Below the pieces are notes generated by a model that saw nothing but the letters and a program-made list of their open reading frames with translations, was not told where the DNA came from and ran no database searches. Both the position numbers and the translations under genes were made by a program. A stretch of DNA of 64,000 nt from Sessilibacter corallicola (GTDB taxonomy: Bacteria; Pseudomonadota; Gammaproteobacteria; Pseudomonadales; Cellvibrionaceae), in the NCBI RefSeq assembly GCF_021290925.1, contig NZ_JAJSLX010000002.1, positions 709,001 through 773,000 of the forward strand. Reading direction: 5' to 3'. Below are positions 9,400 through 17,857 of the stretch, one piece after another; positions within the stretch are counted from its first letter, which is position 1, and every line of letters begins with the position of its first letter.

Positions 9400-11784
9400 A
9401 TGTCTCATAAATCCCAAGGTAATGTTGTAGAGCTGAGGCCCCCGGCGAGCACTCCTAGCAGACGTCCGAATAAAATGGTTCGTTTACCCGCTGCAGTTCA
9501 TCTGGTTAAAGAAAAAGCAACTTATTTTTTGCAATCTTCTCTTCTTGCGTTGTTCGATAACGTAGACGATACCCTGTTCGAGCTTGCCGATAAGTCAAAT
9601 AATAACCAAGATCAAAATTTGTACTTCGAGTCCATGCGTCAGGTTCGCCTGAAACGACGCGAGATGGAAACGGAGTTTATCCAACGCATTCACGATTCGT
9701 TCGACCGCTTAGCTCAGTCCCAAGAAGAGGGCGCTGAGGAACAAGAGTGGAACGAAAATCTAGACTTAGATAACCTCGCGCTAATCAACAACGATCAACT
9801 TGAGCAAAACGTTGCCGTTGAATCCATGGTTAATAAAGCGGTAGAGCAATCGTCTACTGCACTGCAAAATCTTACTTTGCGTGTTAACAGCCTTGTGCCA
9901 GTTAAAGTCAGTCAGCGCAATAACCCCATTGGTCCTAGTGAGATTTGCAATTCGTTTTTGAAAGTGTCCGAGTCACTTGAAGCGAATATCAAAGTTAAAT
10001 TAGTGCTGTTGAAGTTATTTGATCGTCACTTAGTGTCTGGTTTGCGCGGCTTTTATGGCCAAATGAATGACATCCTTATTCAGCGCGATGTACTGCCAGA
10101 ATTAAACGACGGTTCTGCACGAGCGGCAAAACCGAATTCTCCGCGCGGCTATCGCAAGCCTGCACCACAAGGCGATCAAAACGGCGCTGAAAATGGGGCG
10201 CAAGAAGGCAGTTTTGTTCCTCAAGATGTTCTCCAAACATTCCGCAACTTAATCGGCAATGCCGAAGCTGATCTCAGTCAACAAGCGCCAGTTGAGGAAG
10301 ACAGTGTTGTTATCGATGAAGGTGCACTTGTGCACTTGCTGTCGCAAATCCAGAAAAAACAGTCGGCCAGCGAAAACAACACAGCCAATCTAGACGTTAA
10401 CAATCTTCAAAAGATTGTTTCAGCGACCAATCAAGGCGCCATCGGTCAATTGGATCGAGATGTCATTAACTTAATCAATATGCTCTTTGAGTTTATTGTT
10501 AATGACCGAAACTTGGCTGCTGAAATGAAGGCACTGTTGAGTCGCCTTCAAATTCCAATGCTGAAAATTGCTATTTCCGACAAAGAATTCTTTGATCGCG
10601 GTGGCCATCCGGCGAAACGCTTGTTGAATGAAATGGCGACAGCAGCCCTCGGTTGGGTTCCCAATGCTAAGGGTCGCGACAATCTGCTCGGAAAAGTTGA
10701 AGAGACTGTCGATAAAATATGCGATGACCCGAACGTTGGCGCTGACGTATTCGAACAAATGCTGACTGACTTTTTGTCTTTCGTAGAGAAAGAGAAGAAG
10801 CAAGCCGCTATATTAGAAAAAAGAACTTTAGACGCCGAAGCTGGTAAAGCAAAAGCTGAAACCGCACGTCACATTGTTGAAGAGTCAATTGCTAAACTGA
10901 ATAACGTTGATCAATTGTCTGAGCCCATGCAAACCCTAGTGCACGAAGCGTGGGCAAATTTCATGTTCCTAATTGCTTTAAAAGAAGGGACGGACAGCCC
11001 GAAGTGGGTGTCTGCACAAAGTACCGTTCGTAATCTTGTGTGGAGTTTAACGTCTAAGATTACTTCTTCTAATCGCGTTAAGTTGGTCAAATTACTACCA
11101 GAATTGTTGAAGCGCTTGCGAGCCGGTCTCGAAAGTATCAGCTACAACGCTTACGACATGGGCAAATTGTTCAAGCAGTTAGAAGCTGAGCATTTAGCGC
11201 AATTGAAAGGCCAGCCTCGCCCAGAGCCCAAAGTGAATATGCCGGGAGCAGCAAAACCGGTGCGCAGTTCTGAATCTGCGTTGGCTAAGCTGGCAAAAGC
11301 ACGACAAGATCGTCGAACGGCAGAAAAAGCCGAAGACGGAGATGTTCCTGCAACACCTGTAGCTGAACGCAATCCTTTAAATCAGCGTCCAATTTCGCCC
11401 GAAGCTCACGCACAATCGTTGGTTAACCGAAACATTGGCAACCCAATTAGTACGTCGCCACAAGAAGAGCCGGTTGAAGAAGCAGAATCGAATGACCCAG
11501 AACCACAATTCTTAGATCAAGTTGATAGCTTGTCTCAAGGCAGTTGGTTTGAAATCAAAGAAGGTCCGGTGCCAATTCGTTGTCGACTCGCAGCGATTAT
11601 TCGTCCAACAGGCAAGTATATCTTTGTTAATCGCAGTGGTATGAAAGTCGCTGAAAAAGACAGAAACGAACTGGCTATTTGCCTTCGCAGTGGTGAGGTT
11701 CGAATGCTTGATAACAGCATGCTATTTGATCGCGCGTTAGAATCCGTGATTAGCAATTTGCGTCAAAGTAAAGGCTTAAGCTAA
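9400..11784 (+). CDS. DUF1631 family protein
   Basis: A 794-residue, mostly helical cytoplasmic protein of the DUF1631 family, found in Pseudomonas and relatives; its biochemical role is not established. The N-terminal part (residues about 25-110) is the typical start (LPAAVHLVKEKATYFLQSSL, then MRQVRLKRREMETEF). A Glu/Lys-rich linker around 480-510 is probably coiled coil, a low-complexity acidic/proline-rich stretch spans about 600-720, and a compact C-terminal domain (GSWFEIKEGPVPIRCRLAAI ... YIFVNRSG) recalls the PilZ-like end seen in this family. It is a single gene ended by a good terminator. ATG 9400 is preceded by GGTTAGG. Confidence 0.85.
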   Translation: MSHKSQGNVVELRPPASTPSRRPNKMVRLPAAVHLVKEKATYFLQSSLLALFDNVDDTLFELADKSNNNQDQNLYFESMRQVRLKRREMETEFIQRIHDSFDRLAQSQEEGAEEQEWNENLDLDNLALINNDQLEQNVAVESMVNKAVEQSSTALQNLTLRVNSLVPVKVSQRNNPIGPSEICNSFLKVSESLEANIKVKLVLLKLFDRHLVSGLRGFYGQMNDILIQRDVLPELNDGSARAAKPNSPRGYRKPAPQGDQNGAENGAQEGSFVPQDVLQTFRNLIGNAEADLSQQAPVEEDSVVIDEGALVHLLSQIQKKQSASENNTANLDVNNLQKIVSATNQGAIGQLDRDVINLINMLFEFIVNDRNLAAEMKALLSRLQIPMLKIAISDKEFFDRGGHPAKRLLNEMATAALGWVPNAKGRDNLLGKVEETVDKICDDPNVGADVFEQMLTDFLSFVEKEKKQAAILEKRTLDAEAGKAKAETARHIVEESIAKLNNVDQLSEPMQTLVHEAWANFMFLIALKEGTDSPKWVSAQSTVRNLVWSLTSKITSSNRVKLVKLLPELLKRLRAGLESISYNAYDMGKLFKQLEAEHLAQLKGQPRPEPKVNMPGAAKPVRSSESALAKLAKARQDRRTAEKAEDGDVPATPVAERNPLNQRPISPEAHAQSLVNRNIGNPISTSPQEEPVEEAESNDPEPQFLDQVDSLSQGSWFEIKEGPVPIRCRLAAIIRPTGKYIFVNRSGMKVAEKDRNELAICLRSGEVRMLDNSMLFDRALESVISNLRQSKGLS

Positions 11785-11810
11785 GCCTTTACTGCCCTCG
11801 GCAGTATTTT
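11771..11810 (+). terminator. Rho-independent terminator after the DUF1631 gene
   Basis: An inverted repeat at 11771-11789 (AAGGCTTA, AGC, TAAGCCTT) spans the stop codon. It is followed at once by a 7-bp perfect hairpin (TACTGCC, CTC, GGCAGTA) and TTTTCT. Confidence 0.75.
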
Positions 11811-11954
11811 CTGCTCAATTCTAGCGGTTTCAATGTCAATCTCGATAATCGTTAGAATCAATATCTTATTCTTTATCCTTATCTATTCCTTTGCGGCATT
11901 TCTAGTGCTTTGATTTCCGTTTGTGTTATTGTCCAGTTTTCGCTGGAGAATAAG

Positions 11955-12521
11955 ATGATCGATCATGGTGGTTGGTTAATGGAATTGGGCCGTTTTGCCG
12001 TGGTTCATCGGCACTCGTCCAACTTCAATTTTCGACCTCAGCACTGTGATATTGATCTATTGGTTATTCACAACATCAGTTTGCCAAAAGGTGTCTTTGG
12101 CGCTGGTAATATCGAAAAGCTCTTCTCCAACGTTCTTGATCCCCGCCAGCACGAAAGCTTCTCTTCCTTAAAAGGCCTTAAAGTTTCCAGTCATCTATTG
12201 ATCGATCGTAATGGCGATTGCACTCAGTTTGTTAGCTTTAACGAACGAGCTTGGCACGCGGGTATATCGGAATTTGCTGGGATTGAGAATTGTAACGACT
12301 TTTCTATTGGTATTGAGTTGGAAGGAACAGATGAAATACCATACACCGATGATCAATACGAATCACTGATTGAAGTCTCCAATTTATTATTGGCGTTATA
12401 TCCTAAAATAACAAAAGAGCGAATTACCGGTCACGAACACATTGCTCCAGGGCGCAAAACCGATCCAGGTGATGTTTTTGATTGGAACCGATATAAATCG
12501 AGACTAACAACTCTTTCTTAA
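11955..12521 (+). CDS. ampD: 1,6-anhydro-N-acetylmuramyl-L-alanine amidase AmpD
   Basis: Cytoplasmic zinc amidase that removes the peptide from anhydro-muropeptides during cell-wall recycling and so lowers the ampC-inducing signal. The amidase_2 fold is clear: IDLLVIHNISLPKGVFG (zinc His in VIHN), VSSHLLIDRNGDCTQFV, ERAWHAG, NDFSIGIELEG, and ITGHEHIAPGRKTDPG (second zinc His, catalytic Lys, and the Asp of the DPG motif). I chose ATG 11955 (MIDHGGWLMELGR), preceded by GGAG at 7-base spacing, because family proteins begin here; the 15 extra codons upstream do not resemble AmpD. It is followed by ampE, the usual partner. Confidence 0.95.
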   Translation: MIDHGGWLMELGRFAVVHRHSSNFNFRPQHCDIDLLVIHNISLPKGVFGAGNIEKLFSNVLDPRQHESFSSLKGLKVSSHLLIDRNGDCTQFVSFNERAWHAGISEFAGIENCNDFSIGIELEGTDEIPYTDDQYESLIEVSNLLLALYPKITKERITGHEHIAPGRKTDPGDVFDWNRYKSRLTTLS

Positions 12522-12605
12522 CGAGTAACTGGGTTGTTAGGTAGAAAAATTCATTGATATTAAAACAAACACGTAATTTGTGATTTACCTTAATAAAGGA
12601 CAGCG

Positions 12606-13457
12606 ATGATTTTAATCACACTAGTTGGCGCTTTACTCTTAGTCCAAATTTGGGGATCGGGAAAGCCGTTTCACAAAGATGCTTGGTTTTTTCAGTGGAT
12701 CGACCGTGTTAATCAATGGGAAATATTTGAAGCGAACAGCTACGTTAAAATACTGTTCGTTATTCTGCTACCCGTCATTTTTGTTCTCCTTGTTATCGGT
12801 GCTTTAGAACACATTGTGTCCGTGTTGGGATTGTTGGCGGCAATTGCGGTTCTGACTTACAGTTTTGGCCGAGGTGAATTCAATTCTTTATCGAAGTCAT
12901 ACATTGCGGCTTACCGACAATCGGATTGGGACGGCGCCATTTCTCAAGCAAAATTCTTAGAAGTGAATGTTCACCAAATTGAGCCCGATGATTGGAGTGA
13001 TCTGAACCACCAAATGGTGGTAGCGCTTGCTTATCGCGGTTTCGAGAGAATGTTTGCGGTAATTTTTTGGTTGTTACTGGGTGGTGTCGCCGGTGCACTT
13101 GCCTATCGATTGCTCGCGCTTTACAAGGCTGAAACCGACAGTAACGATGATTTCGAAAAATTAGACAAAATACTGTGGCTTTTTGAGTGGATTCCAGTTC
13201 GTATTTTTGGTCTATCCATGGCGTTGACCGGTAACTTTGCCAGCTGCTTTTACCGATGGAAACAGCATTTCTGGTGCAGCGAGCAAAATTCGATTCGTCT
13301 ATTAATTTATTACGTTGAAAGCGCTTTAAATGTTACAAAAAATGACATTGAAAACCCTAAGTGTGGTGAAAAAGAACTCAATGAGCTGACGCAGTTGTAT
13401 TCTCGCACCTTAATTCTATGGGTATGTGCTATCGCCGTGTGGTCGTTAGTTTTCTAA
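12606..13457 (+). CDS. ampE: Inner-membrane protein AmpE
   Basis: A 283-residue polytopic membrane protein of the AmpE/CobD-like family, co-transcribed with ampD and proposed to act as a sensor or signal modulator in beta-lactamase regulation; its molecular role is unsettled. Membrane segments lie at about residues 1-15, 45-80, 145-175, 190-210 and 265-283. Characteristic features are LLTYSFGRGEF-like (LTYSFGRG near residue 84), VALAYRGFERMFAVIFWLLLG near 140, and LYSRTLILWV at the C-terminus. Start ATG is preceded by AAAGGA. Its place 85 bases after ampD supports the call. Confidence 0.93.
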   Translation: MILITLVGALLLVQIWGSGKPFHKDAWFFQWIDRVNQWEIFEANSYVKILFVILLPVIFVLLVIGALEHIVSVLGLLAAIAVLTYSFGRGEFNSLSKSYIAAYRQSDWDGAISQAKFLEVNVHQIEPDDWSDLNHQMVVALAYRGFERMFAVIFWLLLGGVAGALAYRLLALYKAETDSNDDFEKLDKILWLFEWIPVRIFGLSMALTGNFASCFYRWKQHFWCSEQNSIRLLIYYVESALNVTKNDIENPKCGEKELNELTQLYSRTLILWVCAIAVWSLVF

Positions 13458-13511
13458 TTACGATTCTAAAACGACTAAAAACAGCAAATTTCAGAGAGAT
13501 AAGAGTCAGTT

Positions 13512-13994
13512 ATGCCTTCATTTGATGTGGTATCGGAAGTTGATAAACAAGTGCTTACCAATACTGTGGATCAGTCAAACCGATTGATCAAAAATAGATT
13601 TGACTTTAAAGGCGTTGACGCCGAATTCGAACGCAAAGATTATTTGGTTACATTAAGAGCCGACGCGGAATTTCAAGTTACGCAAATGCTCGATATCTTA
13701 AAATCGACTCTGCACAAAAACGGCATTGATATTCGATGCTTAGAAGAAGCGGAATGTTACCAATTGGGTAAACAATGTAAGCAAGAAGTGACGGTTAGAA
13801 CCGGATTAGAATCCGATTTGTGCAAGAAAATCGTCAAGCTGATCAAAGATAAAAAGCTCAAGGTTCAGGCACAAATTCAAGGTGATCAAGTACGCGTAAC
13901 CGGTAAGAAGCGCGACGATCTTCAAAATGTTATCGCCACTTTGAAAGAAGCCGATATCGATTTACCGCTGCAATTCAATAATTTCAGGGATTAA
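13512..13994 (+). CDS. yajQ: YajQ family cyclic-di-GMP / nucleotide-binding protein
   Basis: A 160-residue DUF520/YajQ protein made of two RRM-like alpha/beta domains. Family members bind nucleic acid or nucleotides, and in Xanthomonas one acts as a c-di-GMP effector. Visible signatures: MPSFDVVSEVDKQ at the N-terminus, RFDFKG near residue 28, KDKKLKVQAQIQGDQVRVTG near 115-134, and KKRDDLQNVIA toward the C-terminus. It lies 54 bases after ampE on the same strand with its own RBS (GAGAGATAAGAG). Length and motifs are fully standard. Confidence 0.95.
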   Translation: MPSFDVVSEVDKQVLTNTVDQSNRLIKNRFDFKGVDAEFERKDYLVTLRADAEFQVTQMLDILKSTLHKNGIDIRCLEEAECYQLGKQCKQEVTVRTGLESDLCKKIVKLIKDKKLKVQAQIQGDQVRVTGKKRDDLQNVIATLKEADIDLPLQFNNFRD

Positions 13995-14007
13995 TTCGCA
14001 GAGAAAA

Positions 14008-14039
14008 GCCTTTGATTACTAGCGACAGTAATCAGAGGC
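14008..14039. terminator. Hairpin between convergent yajQ and ABC permease genes
   Basis: GCCTTTGATTACT and AGTAATCAGAGGC form a 13-bp stem with one mismatch and a 6-base loop. Read on the minus strand it is followed by TTTTCTC, so it best fits termination of the minus-strand ABC operon; it may also stop yajQ transcription. Confidence 0.6.
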
Positions 14040-14084
14040 TCCTGTGTTTGACAGCATGTTTACCAGCATGTTTGTAAGTGTTTG

Positions 14085-15101
14085 CTAACTTTCTCGCCAG
14101 CGGAAAATGCTGGTGGCGATAATCATAAATACCATTGTCATTAACCCTAGTACCAGCAGGTGGTGACTGATATCGGCCAAACCTGCGCCATCGAGCATGA
14201 TTGCTCGCGCACTTTGCACCATGTGCGTCAGCGGTAAACACGAGCTTATCGTCGACATCCATTGTGGCGCGCCATCAAGAGAAAACCACACTTCTGACAG
14301 CAGCATCATCGGGAAGGCAAAAAAGTTGAGCAAACCGTTGGCAAATTCTTCGTTGGCCAGTCGGCTCGCGACGATCAATCCCAGCGATAACAGCGATAAC
14401 ATGCCCAATACCGCCACTAGGAACAGATTAAAGTAGCTGCCTAGCATCACGAAATCCAAGATGAAATTCGCCACCATAAACACAATCGCACTGACGATTA
14501 TCATAATAATTAAGCGCGAGAGAATCTGAGCAGTAAGAAATTCGATGGGGCGTACGGGAGACGCTTGCAGTCGTTTTAGCACACCATTTTTTCGGTACCG
14601 AACAATCACATAGCCAATCCCAAATAAACTGCTGAACATCAGGTTCATGCCGATAATTCCGGGAATGGCCCAGTCGACGTACCGAACCTTGTTACCGCTG
14701 ACGGTATTTTCTTGCCAATTGCTGGTACCTGATTCGAACGAGGCGTGATCGATAAACAGCGTTTTTACAAAATCCGACTTTTGGGAAATAGGGTTGACCC
14801 AAAATTGTTCGGTGGACGGTTGTATCAACAAATCGATTTGGTGGTACTTTATTTTTTGCAGCGCTTCTTCTTGATCATCGTAGCGAATTACCTGTACGCC
14901 TTTTTGATCAATTTTTTGGCTGATTTCGGCGGTTGTTTCACCGAGAACGCCAAGTCTAAACAAAGGTTGCTCGCCACGAGAAAACGCCAGAGCAACCACC
15001 GCGATAATCAAAGGTGGCATGACAAACGACCATATCAGTGAGGCGCGGTCACGGTAATATTCTTTGTTGCGAGCCAAGAATAAGCTCAAAATTCGTTTCA
15101 T
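14085..15101 (-). CDS. ABC-2 type transporter permease
   Basis: Membrane permease of an ABC-2 exporter (DrrB/YhhJ-like layout). An N-terminal helix follows KRILSLFLARNKEYYRDRAS. A roughly 130-residue extracytoplasmic domain follows, then five helices with the NGVLKRLQASPVRPIEFLTA motif near residue 180, typical of ABC-2 permeases (the coupling segment before TM2). ATG 15101 is preceded by TAGGA at good spacing; the longer frame would need a TTG at 15131 that overlaps the ATPase stop. It is the second gene of an ATPase-permease pair. Substrate is unknown; drug or lipid export is typical. Confidence 0.88.
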   Translation of the reverse strand: MKRILSLFLARNKEYYRDRASLIWSFVMPPLIIAVVALAFSRGEQPLFRLGVLGETTAEISQKIDQKGVQVIRYDDQEEALQKIKYHQIDLLIQPSTEQFWVNPISQKSDFVKTLFIDHASFESGTSNWQENTVSGNKVRYVDWAIPGIIGMNLMFSSLFGIGYVIVRYRKNGVLKRLQASPVRPIEFLTAQILSRLIIMIIVSAIVFMVANFILDFVMLGSYFNLFLVAVLGMLSLLSLGLIVASRLANEEFANGLLNFFAFPMMLLSEVWFSLDGAPQWMSTISSCLPLTHMVQSARAIMLDGAGLADISHHLLVLGLMTMVFMIIATSIFRWRES

Positions 15102-15127
15102 GAAAAATCCTAAAAAAGACAATCTGA

Positions 15128-16012
15128 TCAATCGCGAAGACTGTGACCGGTTATTTTTAAAAATAGGTCATCAAGCGTTGGGTTTCGCACTTGCAGCGCC
15201 GATAGGTTTGCGCCGCAATTAATCAATTGCTGAAGGGTGCTCTCTAAATTTTTACTGATGATAGTAATTTCATTTTTTTCAGTCGATGTGACTTCAAATT
15301 GATCAAACTGGTCAGGGCTTAAATCGCCGTCTCTCAAACAAATGTACGACACGCCAAAATGCTCATTGAGCAATGCTTGCGGTGTGCCTTCGGCAATAAT
15401 TTTACCTTTATCGACAATCACCAATTGATCACACAAGGATTCGGCTTCATCCATGTAGTGAGTGGTTAAGACAATCGTTTTACCCAGGTTTTTGATGTTA
15501 TTAATCAGATTCCAAAAGTTTCTGCGCGATTGTGGGTCTAAACCGGTGGTGGGTTCGTCGAGGAAAATAATTTCCGGGTCGTTAATTAAAGCAATTGCCA
15601 GCAGCACACGCTGGCGTTGTCCGCCCGAGAGTTTTGATGCTGGGTGATGTAAAAACTCTGACAGTGCGCACTGTTCTACCAATTTTTCGATGGGCAGCGA
15701 GTTTTTGTAAAAGCCGCCGAACAGCTCCAACACCTCAATGACTTTTAGATAATCCATCAGCGCGGTGGATTGAAATTGAATACCGGCCTCGTGGCGGAAC
15801 TGTGGATTGTTTGGCACCCCTTTGTAGCGAATTTCTCCGGAAGAGGGTGGGGTAATACCTTCAATCATTTCAATGGTGGTTGTTTTACCCGCACCGTTAG
15901 GTCCGAGCAGACCAAAGCAGGTTCCTTTTTCGATTTCAAAGGAGATTCCGTTAACGGCGTTGACGTTTTTGTACTGCTTGTGGAGATCTCTGATTTCTAA
16001 AATAGCCGACAT
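15128..16012 (-). CDS. ABC transporter ATP-binding protein
   Basis: ATPase partner of the downstream ABC-2 permease. All nucleotide-binding motifs are present: Walker A GLLGPNGAGKTTTIEMIEG, Q-loop GIQFQ, signature LSGGQRQRVLLAIAL, Walker B IIFLDEPTTGLDPQSR, and H-loop TTHYMDEAESLCD. The C-terminal 80 residues are the accessory domain common in DrrA/NodI-type proteins. The start is taken at ATG 16012 (MSAILEIRDLHKQY), where family alignment begins. The 34 upstream codons fall in 15-base tandem repeats and look non-coding. Confidence 0.92.
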   Translation of the reverse strand: MSAILEIRDLHKQYKNVNAVNGISFEIEKGTCFGLLGPNGAGKTTTIEMIEGITPPSSGEIRYKGVPNNPQFRHEAGIQFQSTALMDYLKVIEVLELFGGFYKNSLPIEKLVEQCALSEFLHHPASKLSGGQRQRVLLAIALINDPEIIFLDEPTTGLDPQSRRNFWNLINNIKNLGKTIVLTTHYMDEAESLCDQLVIVDKGKIIAEGTPQALLNEHFGVSYICLRDGDLSPDQFDQFEVTSTEKNEITIISKNLESTLQQLINCGANLSALQVRNPTLDDLFLKITGHSLRD

Positions 16013-16063
16013 AACGGGTAGTGGGTTCCAACAATGATTATCTGAGTGAATGTAAACTGCCAG

Positions 16064-16105
16064 TAAACAATGAATAAATAAACAATGAATAAATAAACAA
16101 TGAAT
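16064..16105. repeat. Short tandem repeat, 15-bp period, about three copies
   Basis: TAAACAATGAATAAA is repeated head to tail from 16064, 16079 and 16094 (last copy incomplete). It sits in the leader between the AmpG-like gene and the ABC ATPase. Because 15 is a multiple of three, it keeps an upstream reading frame open, which artificially lengthens the ATPase ORF. Confidence 0.85.
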
Positions 16106-16162
16106 ATTACTCAATGAGTGTGACAGGGCAAAATTTCTTAAGGAATTTTGCTGAAATGGTGA

Positions 16163-17473
16163 TCAGCCATTTTGAATGATTGCGGCGAGTTTTTTTCGAA
16201 TACTCACAAGCAGAAGTAGGCTCGGTAACACCATAATTGACGTCATGATGAAGAAAAGCTCCCAACTGCCAAGCCAATCTACTGTGTGACCACTTACTCC
16301 GGCTAAGCTGATTCGTCCAAAATTACCAATGGATGCAAACAGCGCGTACTGGCTGGCGCTGAATGTTCGCCCGGTAATGGCGGACAAAAAAGCCACCAAA
16401 GCAACGGATGAAAACGCTGCGGTGAAGTTATCCACCACCAGTGTGATGGCAAACAGAGATTCCGACGGCCCGACTTTAGCAATCAAAGCGAACAATAAGT
16501 TGCTTGAGGCCATGGCAACTCCGCCAATCAGTAAGCCCTTGATGACACCAAAGCGTGTGTTAAATAGGCTGCCTAACAAGGTGAAAATAACGGTTAAAAA
16601 CCAGCCAAAGGCTTTGCTGTAGGTGGCAATTTGATCGTTGCTGAAACCGACTTCTCGATAAAACACCACCGACATTCGGCCCAAGAACGCTTCCCCGATT
16701 TTGAAAAGGAAAATAAACAGAAGCAGTGTTAGTGCGATTCTAACGCCGTTGCGGGTGAAAAATTCGGCAAAGGGTTGAACCAGAGTCTCATAAAACCAAT
16801 GGGAAGGCGTGTTGTTTGCGGGGGTAACCGTAGCGGTATTCTTACTTCGGTCGGGTGAATTATCACCAATGGCCATGACCGCGAGCATCAAAACAATCAA
16901 CACGACGATCATCAATTGATACACCATGTTCCAACCCAGCGCATCTGCGTTGGAAAATGCCAAATACCCAGGCCCGGAATAACCGGTCCACCAACCGATA
17001 ACGCTCATTGCGGCGGCGGCGGGAAATTTTTCCGCTTCATTGTTACCGAATTGATCAATTCGAAACGCATCGACGGCAACATCTTGCGTTGCTGAACAAC
17101 AGGCAATAGAAAAGGCGAGTACGCCGAAAATAAACAATTCGTTGGCCGGATTAACCGTTACCATCGCCAACAAAATAAACAGCATAAAGGTCTGCGACAG
17201 TAGTACCCAGCTGCGACGAGTACCAAATCGATTAAAAACCGGTATACGGAATTTATCGAGCAGCGGAGCCCAAAGGAAATTGATGGCATAAACCAGAGAA
17301 ACCGAGCCCAAAAGGCCAATGTCTCCTCGGCTGATACCGGAGTCTTTGAGCCAACCGCTTAAATTGCTGCCTATTAAAGCAGCGGGAAAGCCACTGCAAA
17401 CCCCCATCAGAAAAATCCACGCCATCCTTTTATCGAGATAGAGCTTGAATGAATCTTTCCAGGTGTTATGCAT
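16163..17473 (-). CDS. ampG: AmpG-like muropeptide MFS permease
   Basis: A 436-residue major-facilitator protein with about 12 membrane helices. The N-terminal region matches AmpG: LMGVCSGFPAALIGSNLSGWL, GDIGLLGSVSLVYAINFLWAPLLDKF, then RRSWVLLSQ. AmpG imports GlcNAc-anhydro-MurNAc peptides from the periplasm to the cytoplasm for recycling. AmpD and AmpE, encoded 3 kb away, act in the same pathway, which supports the call. A related MFS family could look similar (AmpG, acetyl-CoA transporter and some siderophore-product importers share this N-terminus), so substrate is inferred. It lies 81 bases downstream of the ATL gene on the same strand. Confidence 0.82.
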   Translation of the reverse strand: MHNTWKDSFKLYLDKRMAWIFLMGVCSGFPAALIGSNLSGWLKDSGISRGDIGLLGSVSLVYAINFLWAPLLDKFRIPVFNRFGTRRSWVLLSQTFMLFILLAMVTVNPANELFIFGVLAFSIACCSATQDVAVDAFRIDQFGNNEAEKFPAAAAMSVIGWWTGYSGPGYLAFSNADALGWNMVYQLMIVVLIVLMLAVMAIGDNSPDRSKNTATVTPANNTPSHWFYETLVQPFAEFFTRNGVRIALTLLLFIFLFKIGEAFLGRMSVVFYREVGFSNDQIATYSKAFGWFLTVIFTLLGSLFNTRFGVIKGLLIGGVAMASSNLLFALIAKVGPSESLFAITLVVDNFTAAFSSVALVAFLSAITGRTFSASQYALFASIGNFGRISLAGVSGHTVDWLGSWELFFIMTSIMVLPSLLLLVSIRKKLAAIIQNG

Positions 17474-17554
17474 ACATTGACTCGATGAATATAACGGTAA
17501 TTGAGCTTGTTCAGACTCGAAATGAAGAGGGCGATTTGGCTGAAAATACCTCAG

Positions 17555-17857
17555 CTATGGATTCCAATGATAGGCTTTAAGCCTGACTCTATCGTTAGTG
17601 AATTCCACGTTTTCTTTTTTAAGCCGCCTTTTTTGCACTTCGCCTCTCTCTCCCGGAAGGGAAATTTTGCCCTGGCTGTTGATCACTCGGTGCCAGGGCA
17701 GTTTTGTCTCTTCGGGTAAATTTTTGAGCACATAGCCCACCCAGCGAGCGCCGCCGGGTTTGCCAATCATTTTTGCCAAGCTTCCATAGGTGACGACGGT
17801 ACCTTTAGGTACCTTATTTAATTGGGCGTAAAGAGACAGTATTTCGGGAGAATCCAT
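17555..17857 (-). CDS. Alkyltransferase-like protein (ATL, MGMT fold)
   Basis: A 100-residue protein equivalent to the DNA-binding C-terminal domain of O6-alkylguanine-DNA alkyltransferase: VPKGTVVTYGSLAKMIGKPG (helix-turn-helix), GARWVGYVLKNLP, then LPWHRVINSQGKIS. The active-site Cys of the PCHR motif is replaced by Trp (PWHR), the hallmark of ATL proteins, which bind O6-alkylguanine lesions and flag them for nucleotide excision repair rather than repairing them. The start overlaps the DUF481 stop in a TAATG junction, so the two genes are translationally coupled. Confidence 0.9.
   Translation of the reverse strand: MDSPEILSLYAQLNKVPKGTVVTYGSLAKMIGKPGGARWVGYVLKNLPEETKLPWHRVINSQGKISLPGERGEVQKRRLKKENVEFTNDRVRLKAYHWNP

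Noticed and set aside
14029-14043. 15-base word shared with 34232-34246 (TAATCAGAGGCTCCT), considered as an att-like direct repeat
   Set aside because: A 15-base match is expected by chance about once or more in a window this size, and the two sites flank no coherent element.
16012-16114. Upstream extension of the ABC ATPase
   Set aside because: The extra residues derive from a 15-bp tandem repeat and do not match the family; ATG 16012 is the usual start.
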